Shown here one piece after another: positions 6,340 through 15,205 of a stretch of DNA of 15,669 nucleotides. A program made the position numbers and the translations under genes. How positions within the stretch are numbered: the stretch's first letter is position 1; every line of letters begins with the position of its first letter. Source of the DNA: Nautiliaceae bacterium (GTDB lineage: Bacteria > Campylobacterota > Campylobacteria > Campylobacterales > Nautiliaceae); assembly GCA_027062985.1 (NCBI GenBank), contig JAMOSR010000149.1:1-15669 (forward strand), in the 5' to 3' direction. A model generated the notes under the pieces. The model saw nothing but the letters and a program-made list of their open reading frames with translations, was not told where the DNA came from and ran no database searches.

Positions 6340-7301
6340 TTCTCCGCAATAATTTTTAAACCGTTATCGGTAAATTTCACATAAAGTTCTTTAGCTCCCT
6401 CATATTTATAATCATCAGAAAAATATCTCTCAAACATATTTATTCTGAATATCTTTTGTTTAAATATATTTTGATAAGGCACTATATTTATGTTTTTAAA
6501 AAGTATTTCCACTTTTTGATTTTTTTTATTCTTAAAAACTATTTTTTTGTAATTTAAAAACTGCTTTAAGTTTTTTCTATCGGCATATTTAAAAGATTTA
6601 TCGTATAAATTTTTATAAGCATTAAAATCACTGTTCTTCCATGCTTTTCTCCATTTGTAAATAAATGCCAAAATTGAAGCTATTTCATCCTTTGTGGCAG
6701 TTAAAGGAGTATCCTCGCTTATAAGCAGGTAGGTATTTTTATAATCTATTTCATTTTTTAATTTTTTAAGCATATTATTATCCATAACAATACAGCCCCT
6801 GGTATTGTTATTGTCTCTTTTACCGTTTATAGGAACTCCGTGAATCCATATGCCGTGTCCGTTTTTGTGATTTATTCTATCTAACAGATTCGGATATTCG
6901 GTTACAAAGGCAAAAGGTCCGTAAAAATCATCCACCTTGTTTAGCAGGGCTTTTAATTTATAAACACCTACAGGTGTTCTTAAATCACCTTCTTTCATTT
7001 TATCGCCGTCAAGTCCCGTTAAAACATTCACCCTATCTATTAAATGAAACGTATTCTTTTTTTGTTGATATATTTTTAATATCTTTTTTGATTTTATGCA
7101 TACTAGTATGTCTTTATTTGATTCGAAATAACCCCATCTTACATCTTTATTCCCAAGTCTTTTAAACCAGTAATCTTTGCTGGTTAATATTTTTTCCAAA
7201 TGTTCTGAGAGTGCATTGGTTCCCTGAAATCTATAGATATCTATTAAATCTGAAGAATATAAAAATGCGAAAAATAAAAAAAGTAAAAATAATCCCCTCA
7301 A
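6336..7301 (-). CDS. pgp2: Periplasmic L,D-carboxypeptidase with YkuD and NTF2-like domains (Csd6/Pgp2 type)
   Basis: Cysteine peptidase predicted to remove the terminal D-Ala of tetrapeptide stems, giving tripeptides. The YkuD (L,D-transpeptidase-fold) domain spans about 58-197, with HGIWIHG and then NTRGCIV; H156, R170 and C172 (numbered from the TTG at 7307) form the catalytic motif. A C-terminal NTF2-like domain (about 205-323) with FIYKWRKAWKNSDFNAY matches the architecture of Helicobacter Csd6 and Campylobacter Pgp2, and so does the length. An N-terminal hydrophobic segment (LFLLFLFFAFLYSS) is a signal peptide or anchor. Start choice: a TTG at 7307 sits directly against AAGG with no spacing, whereas the TTG two codons later (7301) is six bases from it, so I chose 7301. 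There is no in-frame ATG. First gene of an operon with pgp1 and rdgB. Confidence 0.86.
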   Translation of the reverse strand: MRGLFLLFLFFAFLYSSDLIDIYRFQGTNALSEHLEKILTSKDYWFKRLGNKDVRWGYFESNKDILVCIKSKKILKIYQQKKNTFHLIDRVNVLTGLDGDKMKEGDLRTPVGVYKLKALLNKVDDFYGPFAFVTEYPNLLDRINHKNGHGIWIHGVPINGKRDNNNTRGCIVMDNNMLKKLKNEIDYKNTYLLISEDTPLTATKDEIASILAFIYKWRKAWKNSDFNAYKNLYDKSFKYADRKNLKQFLNYKKIVFKNKKNQKVEILFKNINIVPYQNIFKQKIFRINMFERYFSDDYKYEGAKELYVKFTDNGLKIIAEK

Positions 7302-7322
7302 TTTCAACCTTTTTTGGTCGAA

Positions 7323-7328
7323 ATTATA
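7323..7328 (-). promoter_or_regulatory. -10 element of the pgp2-pgp1-rdgB operon
   Basis: A perfect minus-strand TATAAT lies between the terminator of the efflux operon and the pgp2 start. Transcription would begin near 7316, giving a leader of about 15 bases that still contains the AAAAAAGG ribosome site. No good -35 hexamer is seen; the region upstream is occupied by the terminator hairpin. Confidence 0.45.
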
Positions 7329-7330
7329 TC

Positions 7331-7357
7331 AAATTAAAAAGAGGTTTTTAAACCTCT
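7331..7357 (-). terminator. Intrinsic terminator of the RND efflux operon, overlapping the permease stop codon
   Basis: On the minus strand, GAGGTTT (7350-7356) and AAACCTC (7341-7347) pair with one more A-T pair outside, around a loop of two to four bases. A U-rich tract (7331-7340) follows at once. The TAA stop of the permease gene (7348-7350) lies in the loop and upper stem, so the hairpin is partly coding. Stem GC content is modest (3 GC pairs), so efficiency is uncertain. Confidence 0.65.
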
Positions 7358-10300
7358 CCAAGTCCGTATTTGATATGCTGCTCTTTTTGATGTTTGGAAA
7401 TTAAATATCTCCAATATAAAATAGGCACAACTACAACCGAAAGAAGAGTAGAAGCAAGAACCCCGAAAATAAGCGCTACAGCCAGCCCCTGCCATACAGG
7501 GTCCAAAACGATGACCAACGATGCCAAAATAATAGCAAAAGCCGTTAAAATAATAGGTCTGAACCTTGTAGCGGCAGCTTCTATTATGGCGTCGTTTATA
7601 CTTCTTCCCTGTTTTAATAAATCATCGGTAAAGTCTATAAGTAAAAGTGAATTTCTAACAACAATACCGGCAAGAGCAATAAACCCTATCATACTTGTAG
7701 AAGTGAAATATGTCTTTGAATTAAATAAAGCAAGAGTAATCCAGTTCATTAGAGCATGTCCTGGAAGAACTCCTATAAACGTTAAGGGAACCGCCGCAAG
7801 CACAATTCTCGGAACCCTGAAATTTTTATAATAAGCAACCATTAACAGATAAATTAAAATAATCGCAACTATAAACGCACCTCCTAAATCCCTGAATACG
7901 TCAAATGTAAGTTCCCATTCTCCGCCCCAGATTAAATCATATGTTTGACCTGTTTTTAAATCAACAGCTTTAAGATTAAGTCTAGGATTTCCGTCATATG
8001 TAATTTTATACCCCGGTATTGTATTGTCTTTAAGTTTGCTAAATATATCCAAAAGGGCGTAAATACTTCCCCTTTTATCCATTTCACCGGTTACCATTAC
8101 CATTTCTCTTAAATCTTTTGAAGTAATCATTCCGTCATATGCCGCAGGTACGACTTTTACAACCTCTTTTAAAGGCACAAGTCTATGAGTCGTCATTGAC
8201 ATAAGTTTAATCTTATCAAGAGCTTCTATACTGTCTCTAGCCTGTTTTTCAAATCTCACAAAAATTCCCACCTGCTCTTTTTCACTAGGAATATGGGCAA
8301 CACTTACAACAGCCCCTTTAAGTCCCATTCCAAGAATTTTTGCAATTTGTTCAGTAGAAATTCCAAGTAAAGCGGCTTTTTCTTTATCCGGAATAATTTT
8401 ATATTTAATAATCTGTCTATCCCTCATAATATCTATATCTACAACTTTTGGAGTTTTTTTGTAAATCTCCTCTATATAATTCGCAAGTTTTAGCCTTCCC
8501 TCTTCGTCTCCTCCAAATACCTGCATAAGAAGTGTCGCTATTACAGGAGGTCCCGGAGGGTCTTCTACAAGTTTGATATTGGCGTTGTGCATACTGCATT
8601 TTGATTGAATTATAGGTCTTAACCTACTTACCATATCAATAGAACTTTCTATTCTGCCCTCTTCCTTAGGATAAAGGTTAACTCTAATCTCTCCGTAGTT
8701 TTCCCCCTGTTTCATACTGCTTCCTCTAAGAAGCCCGTTAAAATCCACAACACCGCTAATACCTATAAACTGTTCAAAATCTTTTATTTCATCTTCTTTG
8801 CTTAAAACATTGGCAACACAGTTGCTAACTTCCGTAGTAGCGTCAATACTGCTACCTTTTGGTAAATCAATAGTAATATTAAAAGTATTTTTATTGGCAC
8901 TTGGGAGCATTTTAAATAATACTATTTTAAATACAGGAAGCGCTATGGAACCTGCAAGAGCCAATAAAAGGACACTAAAAAACACTACTCTTTTAAAAGT
9001 TGAATTTAAAAGAGGGTCTAAAATAGAGTGAAAAATTTTATATGTTTTTGTTTTTCTTATATCAAACGGTTCATGGTTTTTATGCTTATGCTCAGGTAAA
9101 AACTTAACCGCGGCCCATGGTGTAAATATATAAGCAACAAACAAAGAGGCAATCATCGCTACTGGAACGTTAAAAGGAATAGGTCCCATATAAGGTCCCA
9201 TCATCCCCGTTACAAAAAACATTGGAAGAAACGCTAAAATAATTGCAAGAGTGGCTATATTTGTAGGATTTCCTATTTCGTTAGTTGCAAAAACCGCAGC
9301 ATATTCTCTAGGTTTATCCCCGATTTCAAAGTGTCTATGAATGTTTTCAATAACAATAATGGCACTGTCAACCAATAAACCAAGAGACAGAATAAGGGCA
9401 AACAGGGTAATTCTGTTAATAGTCTGTCCGGCAAGCATTCCTATAAATAACGTAATAGAAAGAATAAGAGGTACGGTAAAAGCAACGATTAACGCCTCTC
9501 TCCATCCAAGCATTACAATTAAAAGAATTACGATAATACCAAGAGAAATCAATAAATGCTCAATTAACGTATTAACCGCATGATTTGCTTTTTGACCGTC
9601 ATTTCTGGTAACATAAATATCAACGTCTTTAGGTAAATCTTTTTTAAGCTCTTCAACTTTTTTTAATACATCATTGGCTACAAAAACAGCGTTTGAACCT
9701 CTCTTTTTCCCTATAAATACGGTAACTTGATTTAATTTTTCACCTACCGGATATTTATTAATTTCTTTACCGCTTAATTTAGGGTCTTCATAAAACGCTT
9801 TTCCGCCTTCAAAATAAGTTTTATGTTTATTTTGAAAATCAACCCCGTCTTCAACTTTAGCTATATCTTTAACATAAATAGGTCTTCCCATATAATTTGC
9901 CACTATTAAGTTTTCAACATCCTTAACCGAATCAATAAACCCGTCAAATTCCACAGGAATGGAATATTTTTTATTTTCTGTACCTCCTAAAGGATAATCC
10001 ACGTTGCCGCCTTTAAGGGCTTTGGCGATTTGTCCAAGAGAGAGGTTATAAGCGGCAAGTTTTTGAGGGTCGACAATAATATTAAACTGTCGTTTATGTC
10101 CTCCTTTAATTCCTACTATACTTACGTTTTTAACTTCAGCCAAAGGAGACAACAGTCGCTGGGCTATTCTATAAAGCTGTGCATCGTCATATTTTTTACT
10201 TGAAATTGCAAGAGTTACTATCGGTACTTCGTCAATATCTATAGGTTTAACAAGAGGCTGCCAAGCCCCTTTTGGCAGTTTATCCATATTTCTCATAACC

Positions 10301-10845
10301 CTGTCGTAAATTTTAAAATAACTTTTATTTTTATTTTGACCGACTTTAAATCTAACGGTAACCACTCCAACACTGTTCATAGCCATACCGTAAACATGTT
10401 TAACACCGGTCATAGCTTTAAGCGTTCTTTCAAGAGGGTCTACTATAACGTTTTGAACTTCTTTTGAACTAGCCCCTGGATAAACTACAATAACATTTGC
10501 GGCAGGAACGTCTATTTGAGGATTTTCTTCTCTTGGAGTAAATAATACGGCAACAATCCCCATAAGCATAAACATAATTGCAAGTACAGGTGTTAGAGGA
10601 TTTTTCAAAAACATTCTGGCAAGTTTACCTGCAATGTTTAGTTGAAGTTCTTCTTCTATTCTCTCAAGCTCTTGTTCTTTAACGGATATTTCGCTTTCTA
10701 ATTTTTTTAATTCTTCCTCAAGAGCTTTTAATTCTTCTTCATGTTTTTTTATTTCATTAATATCAAAAGAACCGGAACTTTTTTTAAGTTCGAGTTCTTT
10801 TTTCTTAACCTCAATCAGCTTTTTGAGTTTTTCAAGTCTTTCCAT
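7348..10845 (-). CDS. RND-family efflux permease with N-terminal cytoplasmic coiled coil
   Basis: Inner membrane proton-driven pump of a tripartite exporter (1165 residues; family usually 1020-1080). From about residue 72 it follows the RND plan: TM1 at 83-103, a periplasmic porter region from GASSKEVQNVIVDPLERTL (124 on), TMs 2-6 from about 428 with the proton-relay Asp D493 in LLVDSAIIVIENIHRH, a second porter region, and C-terminal TMs with VVRNSLLLIDF and ATRFRPIILTAFA. The second Asp of the AcrB DD pair is Ser, as in many relatives. Oddity: residues 1-68 are a highly charged helix pair absent from typical RND pumps. The ATG with AGGAG seven bases upstream supports this start. The gene lies 9 bases after the adaptor gene. 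The substrate cannot be told from sequence; the HAE1-like class suggests hydrophobic or amphiphilic compounds, and I see no Met-rich metal pathway of the CusA kind. Confidence 0.93.
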   Translation of the reverse strand: MERLEKLKKLIEVKKKELELKKSSGSFDINEIKKHEEELKALEEELKKLESEISVKEQELERIEEELQLNIAGKLARMFLKNPLTPVLAIMFMLMGIVAVLFTPREENPQIDVPAANVIVVYPGASSKEVQNVIVDPLERTLKAMTGVKHVYGMAMNSVGVVTVRFKVGQNKNKSYFKIYDRVMRNMDKLPKGAWQPLVKPIDIDEVPIVTLAISSKKYDDAQLYRIAQRLLSPLAEVKNVSIVGIKGGHKRQFNIIVDPQKLAAYNLSLGQIAKALKGGNVDYPLGGTENKKYSIPVEFDGFIDSVKDVENLIVANYMGRPIYVKDIAKVEDGVDFQNKHKTYFEGGKAFYEDPKLSGKEINKYPVGEKLNQVTVFIGKKRGSNAVFVANDVLKKVEELKKDLPKDVDIYVTRNDGQKANHAVNTLIEHLLISLGIIVILLIVMLGWREALIVAFTVPLILSITLFIGMLAGQTINRITLFALILSLGLLVDSAIIVIENIHRHFEIGDKPREYAAVFATNEIGNPTNIATLAIILAFLPMFFVTGMMGPYMGPIPFNVPVAMIASLFVAYIFTPWAAVKFLPEHKHKNHEPFDIRKTKTYKIFHSILDPLLNSTFKRVVFFSVLLLALAGSIALPVFKIVLFKMLPSANKNTFNITIDLPKGSSIDATTEVSNCVANVLSKEDEIKDFEQFIGISGVVDFNGLLRGSSMKQGENYGEIRVNLYPKEEGRIESSIDMVSRLRPIIQSKCSMHNANIKLVEDPPGPPVIATLLMQVFGGDEEGRLKLANYIEEIYKKTPKVVDIDIMRDRQIIKYKIIPDKEKAALLGISTEQIAKILGMGLKGAVVSVAHIPSEKEQVGIFVRFEKQARDSIEALDKIKLMSMTTHRLVPLKEVVKVVPAAYDGMITSKDLREMVMVTGEMDKRGSIYALLDIFSKLKDNTIPGYKITYDGNPRLNLKAVDLKTGQTYDLIWGGEWELTFDVFRDLGGAFIVAIILIYLLMVAYYKNFRVPRIVLAAVPLTFIGVLPGHALMNWITLALFNSKTYFTSTSMIGFIALAGIVVRNSLLLIDFTDDLLKQGRSINDAIIEAAATRFRPIILTAFAIILASLVIVLDPVWQGLAVALIFGVLASTLLSVVVVPILYWRYLISKHQKEQHIKYGLGEV

Positions 10846-10854
10846 ATATTACTC

Positions 10855-11889
10855 CTATAAACTTTGTCCGTCTTTTAAGTTCGCAGGAGGATAAAGAATT
10901 ACTTTTTCACCTCCTCTTAACCCCTTAACCGCTATATTATCTTTAATCTGAGCTATCTCTTTTACAGGAACGAATCTAGCTTTATTATCTTCTACAACAA
11001 ATACCCCCATTATTCCTCCTCTTGTGGTAACAGCCGCAAAAGGCACTAAAACCGCTTCTGTTTTATCTATCACAATATTAGCTTTAGCATACATTCCAGG
11101 AAGAAGTCCTTGATGCTCTTTAAAAGAGTATTTAATTAAAAAAGAATGAGTAAAATCATCCCCCGCCGGAACAATGGAAGAAACTTCTGCGTTAAAATGT
11201 TTTTTCAAAGCGGGAACATAAATATCCACAGGCATATTAAGTCTAAATTTTTCTATATCGCTCTCTTTTACCAAACTTTTGGCTTTAATAGTATGAATAT
11301 CGCTTAATACGACTACAGGATATCCCGGAAGCGCCATTTCGGCCACTTTTTTCATTTTCATAGTAACAACACCGTCAATAGGAGATTTAACTTTTGCGTA
11401 TTTTAATTGAGCCTTAGCCCTTTGAAGAGCCGCTTTTGCTTGTTTTAACATCCCTTTTGCCATATCCACCTGTTTTTTTCTTATGTCCATATTAAGTTTC
11501 ATTTTTTCAAAATCTCTTTTGCTAACCGCCCCGTTTTCATAAAGGTTTTTAAATCTTTCATAATCTCTTTTAGCATCCGCATAAGCCATTTCCGCCATTA
11601 AAACACCGCTTTTTGCCTGAAGTACCGCTCCTCTTGCCTGATTAAGCATAGAATATATATCAGCCGGGTCAACTTCAAAAAGTAAATCGCCTTTTTTTAC
11701 TACATCCCCTTCTTCTACAGGTATAGATTTTACGTATCCCATAAGCCTTGTGGCAACCATTACCTGTTTTGGAGAATATACATTAGCAACATAAGATTTT
11801 TTAATATCAATTACCTCTTTTTTTGCAACTCCAAATTCAAATGCAAATAAAGCTATTGCACTAAGACCAAACGCCAATATTTTTTTCAT
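10855..11889 (-). CDS. RND efflux periplasmic adaptor (membrane fusion protein)
   Basis: Adaptor that joins the inner membrane permease to the outer membrane channel. It has 344 residues. Residues 1-16 form a signal peptide; no lipobox cysteine is visible, so it is probably not a lipoprotein. Domains in order: first lipoyl half with ATRLMGYVKSIPVEEGDVVKKG (46-67), alpha-hairpin rich in A, K and Q (about 78-165), second lipoyl half AKVKSPIDGVV (165-175), beta-barrel ending near LLPGMYAKANIVI (262-274), and a membrane-proximal part with VPFAAV at 282-287. The relatively short hairpin resembles adaptors of the heavy-metal and HAE1 types. Its ATG overlaps the tolC-like gene's stop as ATGA, with AGGAGAG upstream, which indicates translational coupling and balanced synthesis with its partners. 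Confidence 0.93.
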   Translation of the reverse strand: MKKILAFGLSAIALFAFEFGVAKKEVIDIKKSYVANVYSPKQVMVATRLMGYVKSIPVEEGDVVKKGDLLFEVDPADIYSMLNQARGAVLQAKSGVLMAEMAYADAKRDYERFKNLYENGAVSKRDFEKMKLNMDIRKKQVDMAKGMLKQAKAALQRAKAQLKYAKVKSPIDGVVTMKMKKVAEMALPGYPVVVLSDIHTIKAKSLVKESDIEKFRLNMPVDIYVPALKKHFNAEVSSIVPAGDDFTHSFLIKYSFKEHQGLLPGMYAKANIVIDKTEAVLVPFAAVTTRGGIMGVFVVEDNKARFVPVKEIAQIKDNIAVKGLRGGEKVILYPPANLKDGQSL

Positions 11890-13274
11890 TTACTCTCCTT
11901 TACTAAATCTCCAAGTGCTTTTTTTAATTCTGCGGCAGCCAACGCTTCATCGTATTTCGCTTTTATAAGTTCGGCTCTCGCTTTTCTCGCTTCCGCTTCT
12001 TTCATTAATAAAATAGGCATAGTTATCATTCCCTGTTTATACATAAACGTATATTTTTTCAAAATTTCTTCAGCAAGTTCTTTACTGGTCAGTTTCTCTT
12101 TTACCACGGCTTTTTTTGTTTTATAATTTAAATATTTCTGTTCAACTTCTAAAGCTATACCTTTTTTCATATATTTATAATAATAATTAGTCTGCATAGC
12201 TTCTATTTTGCTTTTCTGTACCTTCGCGTTTACACTTTTATCAAAAATATTCCAATTCATACCCGCAGCGGCAAGATAATAATCTTTTTTACTGCTTAAA
12301 GTGAGTTTATTATCGTTCCATCCATATTCTAAATGGGCCCCAACCATAGGATATTTGGCTGATTTTTCAAATTTTATTTTCGCTTTCATAGTTTCCACGT
12401 TTTTTTTCATCCACTTTAAATCGCTTCTGTTTTTTATGGCTATTTTTTTTAATTTGTATAAAGAAGCATTTTTAGGTATTAAATTTTTAAATTCACCCAC
12501 ATCGCTGATATCTTCATCATCGCTTAAAAATCTGAGATATGCAAGAGCTAAAGAATATTTGTTTTTAGCCTCTATCATCATAGCGTCAACTTCAGTGTCT
12601 CTTTTTTTAGCCTCAAGCAAATCAGTAGTAGTGGCCATTCCCTGATTATAAAAATCGTTAACCATTTTTACAAAAGAAGTAGTGGTTTCTTTTGCTTTTT
12701 TTAAAGCGTCTATAAAATATTTTGCCGCAACCGCACCGTTATAAGCTTTTAATACTTCTATGGCCAACTTGTTTTTATCATTTTGAAATTTAAATTTATT
12801 TGCAAGAATTTGAAGCTTTGCCATCTCTTTAGCATATTTAAGTTTAAATCCTGTAAAAATCGGGACTTCATATACAAATTTTGTATTAAAGTTAGTCCTG
12901 CTTCCGGGATGGTCCAAATCTTTTGGTTGAATAGATAAAACTTTATCTCCAGATGTGGTCCCAGCCATAAGCCCAGGCATATTGGCTAAAAAATCAGCAA
13001 ATCCAAAATCCCTAAACGTAGCTTCTCGGCTTCCAAGCTTCATACCAAAAACATACATTGCGTTATTTGTCCTGCTGACTTCTTCAGAAAAAATCAATTT
13101 ACCCCAGTCATAACCTTTGGCTTCTTCAAGCTGAGATTTTGCCTTGTCGATATTCAATTTTTTGGCTTTTAACTCCAAATTATTTTCTAAAGCCTCTTTT
13201 AAAACCGAATCAAAATCAACGGTTTTTGCAAAAACCATACTCGACAAAGCGGCTAAAAACAAAAATTTTTTCAT
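11886..13274 (-). CDS. TolC-family outer membrane efflux channel
   Basis: Outer membrane channel of the tripartite exporter; 462 residues, typical for the family. Signal peptide 1-16 ends VFA. Two outer-membrane-factor repeats are visible: VDFDSVLKEALENNLELKAKK from 19 begins the first long coiled hairpin, and the second repeat begins around IPKNASLYKLKKIAIKNRSDLKWMKK. The region at about 75-130 (FGMKLGSREATF, then SRTNFNTKFVYEVPIFTG) is the beta-strand and loop segment shared by TolC-like proteins of this class, with a longer, Gly- and Met-containing loop between. First gene of the operon, with AAGGAG before the ATG. No TetR- or MarR-type regulator is adjacent, so its regulation is not evident locally. 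Confidence 0.9.
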   Translation of the reverse strand: MKKFLFLAALSSMVFAKTVDFDSVLKEALENNLELKAKKLNIDKAKSQLEEAKGYDWGKLIFSEEVSRTNNAMYVFGMKLGSREATFRDFGFADFLANMPGLMAGTTSGDKVLSIQPKDLDHPGSRTNFNTKFVYEVPIFTGFKLKYAKEMAKLQILANKFKFQNDKNKLAIEVLKAYNGAVAAKYFIDALKKAKETTTSFVKMVNDFYNQGMATTTDLLEAKKRDTEVDAMMIEAKNKYSLALAYLRFLSDDEDISDVGEFKNLIPKNASLYKLKKIAIKNRSDLKWMKKNVETMKAKIKFEKSAKYPMVGAHLEYGWNDNKLTLSSKKDYYLAAAGMNWNIFDKSVNAKVQKSKIEAMQTNYYYKYMKKGIALEVEQKYLNYKTKKAVVKEKLTSKELAEEILKKYTFMYKQGMITMPILLMKEAEARKARAELIKAKYDEALAAAELKKALGDLVKESK

Positions 13275-13315
13275 ACCGCTCCTTTTTTGTAGAGAATTTT
13301 AACAAATAAGTAATA

Positions 13316-13347
13316 ATTATAAGCAAGATATAAGAAAAAGTTATAAG
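13316..13347 (-). promoter_or_regulatory. Candidate promoter region of the efflux operon, with three TATAAG copies
   Basis: A minus-strand TATAAT at 13316-13321 lies 42 bases before the tolC-like ATG; no convincing -35 is seen. The plus strand carries TATAAG at 13318-13323, 13329-13334 and 13342-13347, spaced by 11 and 13 bases, so the minus strand shows periodic T-rich CTTATA blocks. Periodic AT tracts upstream of the -10 replace a strong -35 in Campylobacter sigma70 promoters, which fits. The 94 bases between typA and this operon hold nothing else and no clear terminator, so readthrough from typA is possible. Confidence 0.4.
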
Positions 13348-13368
13348 AAAAAAGGAGAAGAAAAGTCT

Positions 13369-15180
13369 TTATTTATCTTTTTTCCTACTCATTCTTTTTC
13401 TCTCAGTAGGGTCAAGATATTTTTTTCTAACACGGATAGATTTTGGAGTAACCTCTACAAGCTCATCGTCTTCTATCCACTCAAGAGCCTTCTCAAGCGT
13501 CATTTCAACAGGAGGTACTAATTTAATAGCCTCATCGCTTCCGCTAGCCCTTACGTTTGTAAGGTTTTTACCTCTTATAGGATTAACTTCAAGGTCGTTG
13601 CTTCTGCTGTGTTCTCCCACAATCATTCCGTTATAAACTTTATCCCCCGGTTTTATAAACATTTTACCTCTTTCCTGAAGGTTAAAAATAGCATATCCCG
13701 TAGCCGTTCCGTTTTCCATGGAAATAAGAGCCCCGTTCTTTCTCGTATAAGGCTTGGTTGTAGCCGGACGGAATTCTAAAAATGAACTGTTAAGTACTCC
13801 CTCACCTTTTGTATCGGTCATAAATTCACCTCTGTATCCGATAAGTCCGCGAGCCGGCATTTCAAATTCAATTCTTGTAGTCCCGTCACTTAGAGGCATC
13901 ATATTTTTCATAACTCCGCCCCTTGTTCCTAGTTTCTCAATTACCGCCCCGCTGTATTCATCAGGCACGTCAACTACCACATATTCATACGGCTCAAGTT
14001 TTACGCCGTTTTCTTCTTTAATAATAACTTCGGGTCTTGATAAAGAAAATTCAAAATCTTCTCTTCTTAAATTTTCAGCCAATATTGCAATTTGAAGCTC
14101 TCCTCTTCCGCTTACTTTAAATTTACCTTCACCTAACTCTTCTATTTTCATAGCGATATTCGTTTCCATCTCTTTAAAGAGTCTGTCTCTAAGCTTAGGG
14201 GCCGTTACGTTTTTACCTTCAGTCCCCGCAAGAGGAGAGTCGTTTACACTCATAATTACGCTGATTGTAGGCTCTTCTATATGAAGCGGGTCAAGCTGTA
14301 CGGGATTGTCTTTATCGGCAATCGTATCACCGACATCAAGAGCCTCAAATCCGGCAACCGCTACAATATCCCCTGCTTTTGCTTCGTCTATTTCTATTCT
14401 GTCAAGTCCTAAAAATCCCATAAGTTTAGTAATTCTTCCGTTAATTTTTTCTCCGTCGGCTTTTACAAGAGTAACGTTTTCACCTTTTTTCACTTTCCCG
14501 TTAAAAATTCTGGCAATTCCTATTCTACCTACGAAATTATCGTAATCAAGTGTAAATACCTGCATTTGAAGAGGTTTTTCCTCATCTCCGGTAGGTGCGG
14601 GAATATATTTGGTAATTGCTTCAAAAATCGGCGTCATATCTTTATTATCGTCTTCAAGTTCCCATTTTGCTATTCCGTTTTTAGCCGCCGCATAAATAAT
14701 AGGAAAATCCAGCTGGTCTTCACTTGCCCCCATACTTACAAATAAATCGAAAACCTCATCAACTACTCTGTCGGGCTCGGCTGCGGGTTTATCGATTTTA
14801 TTTACAACCAAAATAGGTTTTAAGCCAAGAGAAAGGGCTTTTTTTACAACGAATTTAGTCTGGGGCATTACCCCTTCCTGGGCGTCAACAAGAAGTAAAA
14901 CCCCGTCAACCATTTTTAACACCCTCTCAACTTCTCCACCAAAATCACTGTGTCCCGGGGTATCAATAATATTAATTTTATAATCGTTCCACTTAATAGC
15001 CGTATTTTTAGAAAGAATGGTAATTCCTCTTTCTTTTTCAAGGTCATTTGAATCCATAACCCTCTCACCTAGTTCTTTTCTGCTGTCAAGCGTTCCTGAT
15101 TGTTTTAGAAGTTCATCGACTAAGGTAGTTTTACCATGGTCAACGTGAGCTATAACCGCTATATTTCTAATGTTTTTCAT
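13369..15180 (-). CDS. typA: Ribosome-associated translational GTPase BipA/TypA
   Basis: GTPase related to EF-G and LepA that binds the ribosome at the factor site and aids ribosome assembly and stress or cold adaptation. It has 603 residues, normal length. GTP-binding motifs: AHVDHGKT at 11-18, ERGIT at 50-54, DTPGH at 73-77 and NKID at 127-130. Domain II, the EF-G-like domains III and V, and the BipA-specific C-terminal domain follow (GLIGYRGEFMTDT, NLQERGKMFIKPGDKVYNGMIVGEHSR, NLTNVRASGSDEA). The basic tail YLDPTERKRMSRKK is also typical. The ATG is preceded by AAAGG at six bases. The gene stands alone, divergent from the plus-strand ORF at 15257. No odd substitutions were noticed. Confidence 0.97.
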   Translation of the reverse strand: MKNIRNIAVIAHVDHGKTTLVDELLKQSGTLDSRKELGERVMDSNDLEKERGITILSKNTAIKWNDYKINIIDTPGHSDFGGEVERVLKMVDGVLLLVDAQEGVMPQTKFVVKKALSLGLKPILVVNKIDKPAAEPDRVVDEVFDLFVSMGASEDQLDFPIIYAAAKNGIAKWELEDDNKDMTPIFEAITKYIPAPTGDEEKPLQMQVFTLDYDNFVGRIGIARIFNGKVKKGENVTLVKADGEKINGRITKLMGFLGLDRIEIDEAKAGDIVAVAGFEALDVGDTIADKDNPVQLDPLHIEEPTISVIMSVNDSPLAGTEGKNVTAPKLRDRLFKEMETNIAMKIEELGEGKFKVSGRGELQIAILAENLRREDFEFSLSRPEVIIKEENGVKLEPYEYVVVDVPDEYSGAVIEKLGTRGGVMKNMMPLSDGTTRIEFEMPARGLIGYRGEFMTDTKGEGVLNSSFLEFRPATTKPYTRKNGALISMENGTATGYAIFNLQERGKMFIKPGDKVYNGMIVGEHSRSNDLEVNPIRGKNLTNVRASGSDEAIKLVPPVEMTLEKALEWIEDDELVEVTPKSIRVRKKYLDPTERKRMSRKKDK

Positions 15181-15205
15181 AAATTGCCTTTAAAAAATTT
15201 TTGCA

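Noticed and set aside
7301..7307. TTG at 7307 as the start of the L,D-carboxypeptidase.
   Set aside because: AAGG touches this TTG directly, which is too close; the TTG at 7301 has six-base spacing. The difference is only two residues.
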